Assembly (NCBI GenBank): GCA_913061435.1
Contig: CAJXUK010000005.1
Span: 1-64,000 of the forward strand
From: an uncultured Thalassolituus sp.
GTDB taxonomy: Bacteria > Pseudomonadota > Gammaproteobacteria > Pseudomonadales > Oceanobacteraceae
Direction: 5' to 3'
DNA: 64,000 bases
The notes under the pieces were generated by a model, which worked only from the letters and a program-made list of their open reading frames with translations, was not told the origin of the DNA and made no database searches. Position 1 is the first letter of the stretch, and each line of letters opens with the position of its first letter. Below are positions 18,216 to 27,516 of this stretch, piece by piece. The position numbers and the translations under genes are program-made.

Positions 18216-19157
18216 ATGACTGATTATAATGCCCCACGTTCAACGGGCAATGTGCGTAAAAAAGCTAATCGCCAAAAAACCGCAGCGCAAAAAGTATTGA
18301 GTGCCAACCAAGGCCATAAAGCGCGTAAACGTTTTGGTCAAAACTTTTTGCACGACAGTAATATCATTAACAAAATTGTACGAGCAATTAACCCCAAACA
18401 AGGTCAAAACTTAGTAGAAATTGGCCCAGGAATGGGCGCAATCACCGAACCCGTTTTAGAAGCGGCAGGGGCTTTAAACGTAGTTGAAATTGACCGCGAT
18501 TTAATTCCTCGCCTGCGTACACAATTCTTCAACTTTCCTAATTTTAAAGTATACGAAGGCGATGCCTTACAGTATGACTTTACTCAATTGATCGACAAAG
18601 ATGCGGAAAATCCAGCACCACTAAGAATCATCGGTAATTTACCCTACAACATATCAACACCGTTGATTTTCCATCTTTTAAGCTATACCGAAGAAAAACT
18701 CGTGCAAGACATGCACTTTATGCTGCAAAAAGAAGTGGTTGATCGTTTGGCTGCTGGAGCTGGTACATCTGATTACGGCCGTTTAGGTATCATGGCGCAA
18801 TATTGGTGCAGAGTTGAACCACTATTTATTGTTGGCCCGGGAGCATTTAATCCGCCACCTAAAGTGGATTCTGCCATTGTGCGCCTTGTGCCACATGATA
18901 CGCTGCCCTTTCCTACAAAAAATATTACTATTTTACAAAATGTCGTACGCCAAGCATTTAGTATGCGTCGTAAAACACTGCGCAACACCTTGAAGTCGAT
19001 GATCACTGCAGAAAACATCGATAGTTTAGGTATCGATTCTAGTCTACGCCCAGAGCGCCTTACGCTTGCAGAATACGTTAAAATTGCAGACTTTGTGAAT
19101 GACAATCCGCTTGAGCCTTCTCCAGATCGTGGCAGTCGTGCAACGGAGGAGACATAA
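18216..19157 (+). CDS. rsmA: 16S rRNA (A1518/A1519) dimethyltransferase RsmA
   Basis: This SAM-dependent methyltransferase dimethylates two adjacent adenines near the 3' end of 16S rRNA. Motifs: H-x-A-R-K-R-F-G-Q-N-F-L-H-D, E-I-G-P-G-M-G-A-I-T (SAM), and N-L-P-Y-N-I-S (target adenine). At 313 residues it carries a ~30-residue Lys/Arg/Gln-rich N-terminal extension before the usual start. An in-frame TTG at 18297 would give a normal-length protein, but it lacks an SD, as the ATG also nearly does. The last ~18 residues are also extra. apaG follows after 2 bp. Confidence 0.93.
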   Translation: MTDYNAPRSTGNVRKKANRQKTAAQKVLSANQGHKARKRFGQNFLHDSNIINKIVRAINPKQGQNLVEIGPGMGAITEPVLEAAGALNVVEIDRDLIPRLRTQFFNFPNFKVYEGDALQYDFTQLIDKDAENPAPLRIIGNLPYNISTPLIFHLLSYTEEKLVQDMHFMLQKEVVDRLAAGAGTSDYGRLGIMAQYWCRVEPLFIVGPGAFNPPPKVDSAIVRLVPHDTLPFPTKNITILQNVVRQAFSMRRKTLRNTLKSMITAENIDSLGIDSSLRPERLTLAEYVKIADFVNDNPLEPSPDRGSRATEET

Positions 19158-19159
19158 CC

Positions 19160-19633
19160 ATGCCTATGATGGATGCCAGCCAAGTATTGCCTGCTCACTT
19201 AATGCCCGAAATTATTGTTAAAGTGAAAACCCAATACATTCAAAATCAATCACTACCCGATGAAGACAAATACGTTTTTGCTTATCATGTAGATATTTAT
19301 AACCCCAGCCACCATACCGTGCAGTTACTTACCCGTAACTGGTTGATTACCGATGGCAACGGCAAAATGCAAGAAGTGCAAGGTGACGGTGTTGTCGGCA
19401 ACACACCCATATTGACACCAGGGGAAAGTTTTCAGTACTCCAGCGGCGCAGTACTAAACACCCAAGTTGGCAGTATGAGCGGTCACTATGGCATGCGTGT
19501 TATTTTAACAGCAGAAGACAAAGCAGAAAACGAAGCAGAAAACGAAGCAGAAGGTACGGCAGAGCAAAGCGGCTTAATGTTTAAAGCAGATATACCGGTA
19601 TTTACACTCGCAATTCCTTCTGCACTTAACTAA
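19160..19633 (+). CDS. apaG: ApaG (CorD) family protein with an acidic insertion
   Basis: This 157-residue ApaG domain is a fibronectin-III-like fold with the Y-H/V-x-I-x-N core, R-N-W-L-I-T-D-G-N-G and G-x-x-P-x-L-x-P-G-E-S-F-x-Y-x-S-G. The usual length is ~125. The excess is mostly a low-complexity insert (A-E-x-K/N repeated; DNA 19511-19572) just before the last two strands, built from near-identical 12-bp repeats. The function of ApaG is uncertain; it is linked to divalent-cation resistance. A strong GGAGGAGA SD lies inside the end of rsmA, 2 bp after whose stop it starts. Confidence 0.9.
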   Translation: MPMMDASQVLPAHLMPEIIVKVKTQYIQNQSLPDEDKYVFAYHVDIYNPSHHTVQLLTRNWLITDGNGKMQEVQGDGVVGNTPILTPGESFQYSSGAVLNTQVGSMSGHYGMRVILTAEDKAENEAENEAEGTAEQSGLMFKADIPVFTLAIPSALN

Positions 19634-19700
19634 CCCTGTTCGCTTACAAACAAGTTATAAAAAATTAACCCAAAACTTAGGCAATAAATAGAGGAACGTA

Positions 19701-20522
19701 ATGGCAACCTACGCAATCGGAGATGTTCAAGGCTGTTACGATTCTTTAATGGCATTGTTAGAAAAAATAGACTACGACGACCAAAAAGATACTTTATGGT
19801 TTGCCGGTGATTTAGTAAATCGTGGACCTAAATCTCTTGAAACACTGCGCTTTATTAAAGGTCTTGGTGACAAAGCCATTTCTGTTTTGGGTAATCATGA
19901 TCTTCATTTATTAGCTTTGTATTACAACAAACACAACTCAAAAAAATCGGATACGCTGCAAGCAACACTTCAAGCCAACGATGCTGATGAGCTAATGCAT
20001 TGGCTCAAGCAACAGCCACTTGTGCATCACGATAAACAATTAAATGCACTGATGGTGCACGCAGGCATCCCCCCTCAGTGGAGTGCCAAAGCAGCCCGTA
20101 AGCGCGCGTTAGAAGTAGAAACCTACATACAATCAGACCACTTTAATGATTTCTTTGATGTAATGTATGGCAATAAACCTAAACAGTGGCATAAATCACT
20201 CGCAGGAATGGATCGCTTACGTGTCATTGTGAACTACTTTACTCGCATGCGCTTTTGCACCCAAAATGGTGAATTGGATTTAGTATCGAAAGAAGGTTTA
20301 TCGACTAAACCTAAAGGGTTTTCACCTTGGTTTCAGTTAGAACGCGACGCTAAAGATACCCGCATATTTTTTGGCCATTGGGCAGCGCTTGAAGGCAAGG
20401 CCGATGCTGACAATGTTTTTGCTTTGGATACGGGTTGCGTCTGGGGTGGCAAACTGAGTGCGATTCGGGTTGAAGATGAAACATGGTTTCGTACCAAAGC
20501 CATCGACAAAAAGCACAATTAA
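19701..20522 (+). CDS. apaH: Symmetrical diadenosine tetraphosphatase ApaH
   Basis: This 273-residue metallophosphoesterase hydrolyses Ap4A to two ADP and clears 5'-capped RNAs. The calcineurin-type motifs are G-D-V-Q-G (7-11), G-D-L-V-N-R-G (about 36-42) and G-N-H-D (about 65-68), and a late G-H-W-A-A-L is present. It is preceded by GAGGAA. It belongs to the rsmA-apaG-apaH operon. Confidence 0.95.
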   Translation: MATYAIGDVQGCYDSLMALLEKIDYDDQKDTLWFAGDLVNRGPKSLETLRFIKGLGDKAISVLGNHDLHLLALYYNKHNSKKSDTLQATLQANDADELMHWLKQQPLVHHDKQLNALMVHAGIPPQWSAKAARKRALEVETYIQSDHFNDFFDVMYGNKPKQWHKSLAGMDRLRVIVNYFTRMRFCTQNGELDLVSKEGLSTKPKGFSPWFQLERDAKDTRIFFGHWAALEGKADADNVFALDTGCVWGGKLSAIRVEDETWFRTKAIDKKHN

Positions 20523-20597
20523 CATCACCACTAATATCAAGCAACACCTAAGATAGCGGCATTTTGATTAGCTAAATTTTGAATCTCGGAGATAATA

Positions 20598-20930
20598 ATG
20601 ACTAACAACAGCAACATTGCACAACGTATCAGCGCAAACGATGCTAAAACACTGATTGACCAAGGCAGTAGCCAAATTATTGATATCCGTGATCCTATGA
20701 GCTTTCAATCTGCACGCATTACACAATCAACGCACATAGATAACAACAACCTTAGCCAATTTATGGCCAGCGCCGATACACAAGCGCCTTTGATTATATG
20801 CTGCTACCATGGCAACGCTAGCCAAAGCGCCGCCCATTTTTTTTGCGAACAAGGATTTAAACAAGTTTATAGCTTAGACGGTGGCTTTGAGCAATGGAAA
20901 GTCATGTACCCAGAAAACTGTGAATCTTAA
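20598..20930 (+). CDS. glpE: Thiosulfate sulfurtransferase GlpE (single rhodanese domain)
   Basis: This 110-residue single-domain rhodanese has a C-C-Y-H-G-N-A-S active loop (catalytic Cys69 before Tyr-His-Gly). It transfers sulfane sulfur from thiosulfate to cyanide or thiol acceptors in the cytoplasm. It has D-I-R-D at 29-32 and ends G-G-F-E-Q-W. It is the last gene of the lptD cluster, and its stop is one base from the convergent flgT stop. Confidence 0.92.
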   Translation: MTNNSNIAQRISANDAKTLIDQGSSQIIDIRDPMSFQSARITQSTHIDNNNLSQFMASADTQAPLIICCYHGNASQSAAHFFCEQGFKQVYSLDGGFEQWKVMYPENCES

Positions 20931-20931
20931 C

Positions 20932-22119
20932 TCACCAAGCGATAACAATATCGTCACGCTGAATCGATAACTGCTGTGCCGACATGGCTAAATCAGCAAC
21001 AATAAACTGTGGCTGAACATGCTTAACAGTGGCTTGTAAATCTGTTTGTGTGAGCTCAATTCTTGGTTCAAGATCAAGATTATAAAACGTCCCGCTGCGG
21101 TAAATACTGAATTTATCGCCGGGTCGAATACCCGCACCGGCTAACGCTTCAATGTGCAAACGATTACCTTCTGTTTTAATAATTTTTGCCATAAATGGCT
21201 GGCATCTTAGCGACATAGATACATCATCAATGGCACTGTTTAATAACTCTCTCACTTCGCCGCCATAATGACTTTGCCAAAATGCAGGACTAGCAAAACG
21301 CACGTTGGCCATACGATCTAAATTCCAACGGCCTTGAGTGGCATAGCTGTTACTAAAAATAAGCGCACCACTTAAACCATCGTGCACAAACACATCAAAA
21401 ACAAACTGGCGCTGTGCTGGCTCATCGGTTAAGCCAACAAGACTTAACCAAGTGCCTTCTTTTGGCGCTTTGGCAGATACCGACGACAAGGTGTCTAACC
21501 CTCTAATCGTGCCTGACACAATGTATTGTGCACCTAAATTAGAAGCCAAAGTCATCGATGTGGTTAAATGACTTTGTTGGTTTTGAGATGAAGGTGCATG
21601 AGCAGGGTTGGCATACAAACCGATATGGCTGGCATCCAAAGCATGCATCTGGCCAGTGCTGTTTAATGTATTAATGAAAACACGCGCAAGGTCTTGTTCG
21701 ATATTTTGCAGTTGCCCTAACGACGTTTGTTTTGCCGATACCAACCCAAAACCAGTCACTGCAACCGCTTTACGTAAGTTATTACCTTGGCTTTGACACA
21801 TTTGCACAGGCTTCACATCGGCGCGAATAGCAACGCTGTAAATGCCATCAATCGCATCTTCCCACAACACTTCAACATTTTTAACTTTACCGCGACTTTT
21901 AACGCTAACATCATCTTTACTGATAACGCCTTTGGTCATTAACTGCGTACTCACCACATGAGCTTCGGCGCGCAAGCTCGCTTGGCGCATCGCATCTTCT
22001 AATGCTTGTTGGCGGGCAACACTAATCGCCCCAGTGATAGACGCTTGTCCTTCTACCTCCACCACAAAAGAGAATGCGGATGACGCAAAAATCATCATCA
22101 AAAAACCTAAATATCTCAT
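20932..22119 (-). CDS. flgT: Flagellar assembly protein FlgT
   Basis: This 395-residue periplasmic protein starts at ATG 22119, directed by AGGAGT 5 nt upstream; the 12-residue upstream extension is rejected. The signal peptide ends near S-S-A-F-S. The N-terminal domain resembles FlgT-N (V-E-V-E-G-x-A, A-R-x-x-A-L-E-D-A-x-R-Q-A). The middle is TolB-N-like and the C-terminal ~80 residues form the FlgT-C beta-barrel-like domain. In Vibrio, FlgT builds the H-ring around the LP ring that anchors sodium-driven stators. It is transcribed after flgP with a 52-bp gap. Confidence 0.88.
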   Translation of the reverse strand: MRYLGFLMMIFASSAFSFVVEVEGQASITGAISVARQQALEDAMRQASLRAEAHVVSTQLMTKGVISKDDVSVKSRGKVKNVEVLWEDAIDGIYSVAIRADVKPVQMCQSQGNNLRKAVAVTGFGLVSAKQTSLGQLQNIEQDLARVFINTLNSTGQMHALDASHIGLYANPAHAPSSQNQQSHLTTSMTLASNLGAQYIVSGTIRGLDTLSSVSAKAPKEGTWLSLVGLTDEPAQRQFVFDVFVHDGLSGALIFSNSYATQGRWNLDRMANVRFASPAFWQSHYGGEVRELLNSAIDDVSMSLRCQPFMAKIIKTEGNRLHIEALAGAGIRPGDKFSIYRSGTFYNLDLEPRIELTQTDLQATVKHVQPQFIVADLAMSAQQLSIQRDDIVIAW

Positions 22120-22171
22120 CACAAACTCCTGCTTAAAACGACAAAACAAGCCCACAATTAATTAAACAATA

Positions 22172-22774
22172 TTAATCAATAAAGTAGTAACCCGTTTCTG
22201 GCATGGTGGATTCTTGTTGAATACGCTGACGCTGACTATGCGCAAAACTAGTCGGGTTACCCGATAATGGCGCGCGGCAATCTACATTAAAGCGCTGACT
22301 GTCCATGGTTTGTAAACAATTACGAAAACCTTGGTCGATCACCATTTCTAATACCGTTTCAACCGTTCCATCGGGCATCGCATCACTCGATACAACCCGC
22401 GCACCATGAATATAAGAATCAACATAGGTGCGGAAACGATCATTTTGTACGGCCAAATCTCTTACCGTGGTGCTGCCCTGTAAGGATGTTCCATATACAC
22501 GCTCTACCATAGATCGGTAAGCGTCTAACTTAGACGCACGAATCGCCATTAATTTACTTTGTGCCGATGTTAGTGCTTTATTAGGCACCATAGCGCCATA
22601 ACCCATCACCCTAAGTACCATAGGTGCAATAGGGTCCACTTCTTGCTCTACCGCTTGAAAAAACGCTTCAGGCTCTTCGTTAATGGAGTCTTCTTCGACA
22701 AACATGCTTGAACATGCTGTTAAAAAAAAGCTGCCACACACCAAGGCACATTGACCTAACTTAAATTTATTCAT
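22172..22774 (-). CDS. flgP: Flagellar outer-membrane lipoprotein FlgP (LPP20 family)
   Basis: This 200-residue lipoprotein has signal peptide and lipobox L-T-A-C (Cys21), then an LPP20 domain with V-M-G-Y-G-A and A-x-R-A-S-K-L-D-A-Y-R-S-M-V-E-R-V-Y-G. FlgP forms an outer-membrane basal disc or supports the H-ring in polar sheathed/sodium-type flagella. GGAG precedes the ATG. It sits behind a sigma-28-like promoter and is co-transcribed with flgT. The usual partner flgO is not seen in this window. Confidence 0.85.
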   Translation of the reverse strand: MNKFKLGQCALVCGSFFLTACSSMFVEEDSINEEPEAFFQAVEQEVDPIAPMVLRVMGYGAMVPNKALTSAQSKLMAIRASKLDAYRSMVERVYGTSLQGSTTVRDLAVQNDRFRTYVDSYIHGARVVSSDAMPDGTVETVLEMVIDQGFRNCLQTMDSQRFNVDCRAPLSGNPTSFAHSQRQRIQQESTMPETGYYFID

Positions 22775-22816
22775 TGCGACTCCAACAACAGTAGCGATTT
22801 TATTAATCTAAAGGCG

Positions 22817-22843
22817 TTATCGGCACCAAAACTTAAAAATTTA
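22817..22843 (-). promoter_or_regulatory. Sigma-28 (FliA) promoter for flgP-flgT
   Basis: On the minus strand, TAAATTTT (22836-22843), exactly 11 nt, then GCCGATAA (22817-22824). The -10 is identical to the flagellar sigma consensus and the -35 differs at one of eight bases (TAAAGTTT). It lies 43 bp upstream of the flgP start. Confidence 0.8.
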
Positions 22844-23052
22844 GGGCTTTATTTACTTTTACAAAGCCATTTTATCGATACTCTGCAAAAACGGGATACT
22901 TTAAAAACCGGATACTCTAAAAATAGAGGACTTATAGATAATAGAAGTTTTGTAAAGTTTCGTGATCAAAGTCATTTAAGCTACACTCAATTACATGCTA
23001 TTTTTAAAACATAGTGTTGCATTAATCCCATTATTGAAGGATTCAATATCCC

Positions 23053-24378
23053 ATGAAAAAACTCATCCCATTGCTAGTAGGTGGCATACTACCTGCTCTT
23101 TCTCATGCTGCCCCTGTTATGACCCAGCCAGCATCGTTACTCACCCTAGGGACTGGCGCGACCCCACAAACGGGTTTATCGGTTATGTACAATCCGGCGG
23201 CGGGTGAAACCGTGATTGAAGAAGGGGAGAAATTTCGCTGGGGCTATTTAGGCTCCATCGGTCTGGCCGTTGAATTAGGCGATGCGGATGACTTTGGTGA
23301 TGATGTTGACCAGCTCATCAGTGATTTAGAAGAAGATACGGTTACCGCAGCAAAAGGTGACGAAGTCATCAATAATTATAATGACAACATTCGTCAAAAA
23401 TTGGGGGATGAAGGCTTTATTAAAGTCGATGCTCACGTTGTTGCTCCTATCGCACCTTTTTCATTTCGCTCTGAAACCTTAGGAGGCGTTATTTCATTGG
23501 ATGCCATGGCTGGGGTAACGGTTAAAGCATCGGTATTAGATGACGACATTAGCGTTAATACCGTCACCGACGAATTTGAAACCAATACCGCGGTTTATCT
23601 TAAAAGCGTTCAATACACAACGATTGGATTAGGTTACAGCCGAGTAATAAACCAACCACTCATTACTCAATTTACCGATCCTCTGGGTGGCCGTTTATTG
23701 GCCGGTGTGCGCGGTAACCTATACAACATGAGCTTATCAAAGCAAGTTGTTGGTTTATTAAGCATTGATGAAGACGACGAGCTAAGCGATGTTATTCAAG
23801 ACGACATCGACAGCAATGAAAAATCATCTACTGCCGTTGGGGTCGATTTAGGCCTAATTTGGCAAGCCGACAACTACCATGTGGGTTTTACCTGGCGCAA
23901 TATCAACGAGCCAGAATTTGATTACGGCTCTCTGGGTGATAACTGCATCGCAAAAGACAGTGCCACTTCTGTTAGCAACTGCTTTACCGCCTTGTATTTC
24001 GCTTCGCAAGAACGCTTAGCGCTAAACGAAACCTATGTAATGACCGCTCAAACCACGATTGATGCAGCTTTAAATACTGCCAATAAGCGCTGGCGCTTAG
24101 CCACCTCTTTCGACATGCAGCCTATAAGAGACCCTATTGGTGACGAATATCAATGGGCTTCGGTATCTGCTGCCTACGTTAGTTCTTCGATTATTGGTGG
24201 CCGTATTGGTTTAAGCCAAAACCAAGTGGGTAGTGAACTGACCATGTTAAGTGCAGGTTTATCACTCTTTGGTGGTATGAATCTGGATGTTCGCTACAGC
24301 TTAGATCAGATCAACATTGACGGTGAAACTGTCCCAAGAGCCTTTGGCATTAACTTAGGGTTTGAAAACAGCTTTTAA
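23053..24378 (+). CDS. TraF-like (conjugal transfer TraF_2 family) outer-membrane barrel protein
   Basis: This 441-residue protein has a clean signal peptide (cleaved near L-S-H-A). The mature part is rich in alternating hydrophobic strands, aromatic-ending turns and a terminal aromatic Phe, the look of an outer-membrane beta-barrel. The N-terminal pattern (G-L-S-V-M-Y-N-P-A-A) and overall layout fit the 'conjugal transfer protein TraF' family that is common in marine Gammaproteobacteria without any conjugation genes. Nothing here suggests conjugation. AAGGA precedes the start. It is followed 49 bp later by a lipoprotein, so they likely work together. Function unknown. Confidence 0.7.
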   Translation: MKKLIPLLVGGILPALSHAAPVMTQPASLLTLGTGATPQTGLSVMYNPAAGETVIEEGEKFRWGYLGSIGLAVELGDADDFGDDVDQLISDLEEDTVTAAKGDEVINNYNDNIRQKLGDEGFIKVDAHVVAPIAPFSFRSETLGGVISLDAMAGVTVKASVLDDDISVNTVTDEFETNTAVYLKSVQYTTIGLGYSRVINQPLITQFTDPLGGRLLAGVRGNLYNMSLSKQVVGLLSIDEDDELSDVIQDDIDSNEKSSTAVGVDLGLIWQADNYHVGFTWRNINEPEFDYGSLGDNCIAKDSATSVSNCFTALYFASQERLALNETYVMTAQTTIDAALNTANKRWRLATSFDMQPIRDPIGDEYQWASVSAAYVSSSIIGGRIGLSQNQVGSELTMLSAGLSLFGGMNLDVRYSLDQINIDGETVPRAFGINLGFENSF

Positions 24379-24427
24379 CTTCTAATGAATTAACAGCTTA
24401 TCAAAAAAATAAATAAGGAATTACATT

Positions 24428-26146
24428 ATGAAATTTAAAAAAAGCCTACTGACCTTAGCCATTACTTCAGCCGCGGCATTAACCCTAAGTGGTTGCGGTA
24501 CTGATAAACAAGACAGTGGCAGCAAATCAACCAACGCCACTATCAGCTCGGGTGTTGCCATCGACGGCCCTATTATTCGAGCACAAGTGTATTACGATTT
24601 AAACGGCAACAAGAAAAAAGACTCGTTTGAACCGGGGGCATTAACCGATAATGCGGGACACTATAATTATGACATTATCAATGGTGTTAATTACTGCTCA
24701 GGTGCTTCTGCCCGACCAGAGTTTTGCTTAACCTTAACGAGCGCTCAGCAGCAAGCGTTGACAGACGATACCAAGATTGTTGTATCAGGTGGTTATGACC
24801 TTTACACCGGCGAACCCTTTGAAGGCTCTATTTCGTTTCCAGCAAAATCGTCTAATGGCGCATCTCAGTATATTGCGATCACGCCCTTAACTTCTATGCT
24901 AGAAGCTAGCTCCGATATTTTTAATGACTTCCTTACATATCTTAATACGCTAGTCGGTTTAGAAAATATTACATTAAACGACATTATCAATCTAAACTTC
25001 CTTGAAAGTGCAAGTAAATTCAATGCCGAAGCATTTGCTACAACCTATCAAATGCACAAATACGTTACCGTTATTTCTGACTGGGTAAAAGATCAACCTG
25101 GTTATTTTGAAATTGAAGATGGCGAAGAAATCACCTCTGATATCAGTGGTTTAATTTATCGTCAATTTGCTGAGCTGATTAAAAGTACTGAATCCAGTTA
25201 CAAATTGGCTTGGGGTGAAATTAGACAAGATATTGATGAATTATATGAAGATGCTAACCTAGCCCAACCCATCGAACCTAGCACTGAAAATATAGATATC
25301 TTAGTTGCTCGCCTTAATGCAGTTAATAGCGCAACAACGGCTGCTTTTGGTAACAATCCAAGCTTGGGGAGCGACTTAACGTTTGATAACGTAAAAGGTC
25401 GTACTCGTGGCGTTGAGGTTGTAGTGCTTAAAATCATTCGTGACGATTCTGGTAATGAAAATGCACACGTAGGTGCTTTGGAAGCGCTAAGTGATACAAG
25501 TACTAATGAGGGTTACTTCACTAATTTACAGGGTGACACCGCAGAAGGTCGTGAAGGTAATATTAACTTTTCTAAGTTAGTCGAAACTTCGGGGAGTAAA
25601 TCTAACTTTATAAATGCAGCTGCCAATGCAAAAGATACCAGTGGCAGTGACTTAGCCAGTGACTTAGCTGGTAAAACCCTTAGTTTTGAAGACGATGATG
25701 ATGACATTGAAGCCAAAGCCGCTATTTTCTTTACTGGAGCTGAAAACGCCAATAAAGGAAATATCCATCTGTGTATTAAGTATGTAGATAACTCTGATAT
25801 AGATAACCGTTTAGACGGTGACTACATTTCAGGCTCTTGGGAAACACTTGCCGCATTAAACAATACGGTGCTACTCGAGCTGGATTATTTGGGTGGCCGC
25901 TCAGCTGTACTGAAAAAAATTGGGCTTACTGACCCCAGCGGTAGCGGTACCGAAACAGACTATCGTTTTGATTTTAATAACGAAATTTCAAACTTTACCA
26001 GTGATCAAGACCTTGAAGATATAAATGACCCATCCGAAGTCATTACCTCTCAAGAAGCCTGTACAACTTGGGTTGAAGAGAACACTGCAACAGAGACAGA
26101 GAAGCCAGCTTCAGAAGTTCTGCCCAACACTCAAGAAATCTTATAA
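24428..26146 (+). CDS. Unrecognised large lipoprotein, paired with the TraF-like protein
   Basis: This 572-residue protein has a lipoprotein signal (L-S-G-C, Cys23). The first ~100 mature residues resemble Ig/SdrD-B-like modules of bacterial surface lipoproteins (G-x-A-I-D-G-x-I-x-x-A-x-V-Y-x-D-L-N-G-N, T-D-x-A-G-x-Y). The remainder is acidic, with Asp-rich stretches (D-D-D-D-D-I near 420) and a Glu/Thr-rich tail. No enzyme motif was recognised. AAGGA precedes the ATG and a strong terminator follows, closing a two-gene unit. Probably an envelope or surface-exposed partner of the preceding barrel (inference). Confidence 0.65.
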   Translation: MKFKKSLLTLAITSAAALTLSGCGTDKQDSGSKSTNATISSGVAIDGPIIRAQVYYDLNGNKKKDSFEPGALTDNAGHYNYDIINGVNYCSGASARPEFCLTLTSAQQQALTDDTKIVVSGGYDLYTGEPFEGSISFPAKSSNGASQYIAITPLTSMLEASSDIFNDFLTYLNTLVGLENITLNDIINLNFLESASKFNAEAFATTYQMHKYVTVISDWVKDQPGYFEIEDGEEITSDISGLIYRQFAELIKSTESSYKLAWGEIRQDIDELYEDANLAQPIEPSTENIDILVARLNAVNSATTAAFGNNPSLGSDLTFDNVKGRTRGVEVVVLKIIRDDSGNENAHVGALEALSDTSTNEGYFTNLQGDTAEGREGNINFSKLVETSGSKSNFINAAANAKDTSGSDLASDLAGKTLSFEDDDDDIEAKAAIFFTGAENANKGNIHLCIKYVDNSDIDNRLDGDYISGSWETLAALNNTVLLELDYLGGRSAVLKKIGLTDPSGSGTETDYRFDFNNEISNFTSDQDLEDINDPSEVITSQEACTTWVEENTATETEKPASEVLPNTQEIL

Positions 26147-26167
26147 AGTTATTTAGACTCCAAACCC

Positions 26168-26201
26168 AAAAAGCCTTAATCTTCGGATTAGGGCTTTTTT
26201 G
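26168..26201 (+). terminator. Intrinsic terminator with UUCG tetraloop
   Basis: An AAGCCTTAATC/GATTAGGGCTT stem with one T-G wobble is closed by TTCG and followed by a T-run. It ends the TraF-like/lipoprotein unit. Confidence 0.9.
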
Positions 26202-26256
26202 TTTCTGGCTTCTTTTTATCTCTGTTCATTTTTTATTTAATTTTTGTGAGCTTCCC

Positions 26257-27495
26257 ATGCAAATCTATCTAGTTGGTGGCGCGGTACGCGATACGCTTTT
26301 AAACATTCCCATTAAAGACAAAGATTGGGTGGTGGTCGGCAGCACCCCAGCAGAGTTAATTCAACTCGGTTACAGCCAAGTCGGTGCTGATTTCCCAGTA
26401 TTTTTGCACCCAAAAACCAAAGAAGAATATGCCTTGGCGCGCACCGAGCGTAAATCAGGTGGCGGTTATCAGGGTTTTAATTGCGACTTCAACCCAGACA
26501 TTACTTTAGAAGAAGATTTATTGCGCCGCGACTTAACCGTTAATGCTATGGCGCAAGATGAGTCAGGCAAAATCTACGACCCGTATAACGGCCAACAAGA
26601 TATTCAATTAAAAAAGTTGCGCCATGTATCCAATGTCTTCGCAGAAGACCCGCTTAGAGTTCTGCGAGTCGCACGTTTTGCCGCGCGCTTTGCCCACTTG
26701 GGTTTTACCATTGCTAAAGAAACTCTGGAGTTAATGCGGCACATTGCCGATAGCGGCGAACTTGAATTATTAACCCCAGAACGAGTGTGGCAAGAAACTG
26801 AGCGTGCTTTAGGTGAATCTCAGCCTTGGGTGTATTTTCAAGCGCTTAGAGATTGCGGTGCACTGGCGGTTATTTTCCCAGAAATTGATCGTTTGTTTGG
26901 CGTGCCGCAACCCGAGCTTCACCATCCCGAAATCGACTGCGGCATTCATACGCTAATGGTGCTAGAACAAGCTTGCCAGTTAACCAACGATATCGGCGTT
27001 CGCTGGGCCAGCTTGCTACATGATTTAGGCAAAGGCATCACTCCTAAAGAACGATTACCCCGCCACCATGGTCACGAACAATCTGGAGAAAAACTGGTCA
27101 TTGCCTTAAACAAACGCCTAAAAGTACCCAACGAATTTAGAGATTTAGCACGCTTAGTGTGCGTATACCATACTCATGTTCACCGGGCGTTTGAACTAAA
27201 ACCCACCACCATATTAAGCCTGTTTAACAATATTGATCTGTGGCGAAAGGCCGAGCGTTTGCCGCAAATATTGCTTGCCTGCAAGGCCGACAGCCGCGGC
27301 CGCAGCGGGTTTGAACAAGTAGATTATCCGCAAGTCGAATACCTAACATCGTTAGCAAAAGCGTGTTTAGCCGTCACCGCCAAAGAGTTTGTGGCTCAAG
27401 GAATCACGGGTAAGCAAATTGGTGAAGCTATTGCCAAGAAACGCATTGAAATTATTAGCCGTTTAAAAGATGCGTATGCCAGTGAAAATACCTAG
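26257..27495 (+). CDS. cca: Multifunctional CCA-adding tRNA nucleotidyltransferase
   Basis: This 412-residue enzyme adds and repairs the 3'-CCA of tRNAs. Its class II nucleotidyltransferase head has G-G-A-V-R-D (7-12) and catalytic K-D-K-D-W (20-24). It also has [20 protein letters not shown] and an HD domain (L-L-H-D-L-G-K-G, about 250) typical of gammaproteobacterial Cca with phosphatase/2',3'-cyclic phosphodiesterase activity. Length is normal. Confidence 0.95.
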   Translation: MQIYLVGGAVRDTLLNIPIKDKDWVVVGSTPAELIQLGYSQVGADFPVFLHPKTKEEYALARTERKSGGGYQGFNCDFNPDITLEEDLLRRDLTVNAMAQDESGKIYDPYNGQQDIQLKKLRHVSNVFAEDPLRVLRVARFAARFAHLGFTIAKETLELMRHIADSGELELLTPERVWQETERALGESQPWVYFQALRDCGALAVIFPEIDRLFGVPQPELHHPEIDCGIHTLMVLEQACQLTNDIGVRWASLLHDLGKGITPKERLPRHHGHEQSGEKLVIALNKRLKVPNEFRDLARLVCVYHTHVHRAFELKPTTILSLFNNIDLWRKAERLPQILLACKADSRGRSGFEQVDYPQVEYLTSLAKACLAVTAKEFVAQGITGKQIGEAIAKKRIEIISRLKDAYASENT

Positions 27496-27516
27496 TCTTG
27501 AATTTTTAATCAGATT

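Noticed and set aside
18773-19198. 141-codon minus-strand frame opposite rsmA/apaG
   Set aside because: It is antisense to two well-supported genes, has no SD or family resemblance, and is a shadow of their codon usage.
22953-22979. Sigma-28 promoter for the TraF-like gene
   Set aside because: TAAAGTTT is perfect, but the sequence 11 nt downstream (TCATTTAA) matches GCCGATAA at only four of eight positions.
23053-24378. Evidence for a conjugative element from the TraF-like gene
   Set aside because: No relaxase, type IV secretion, partition or integrase genes are nearby. This TraF_2 family is common in non-conjugative chromosomes.
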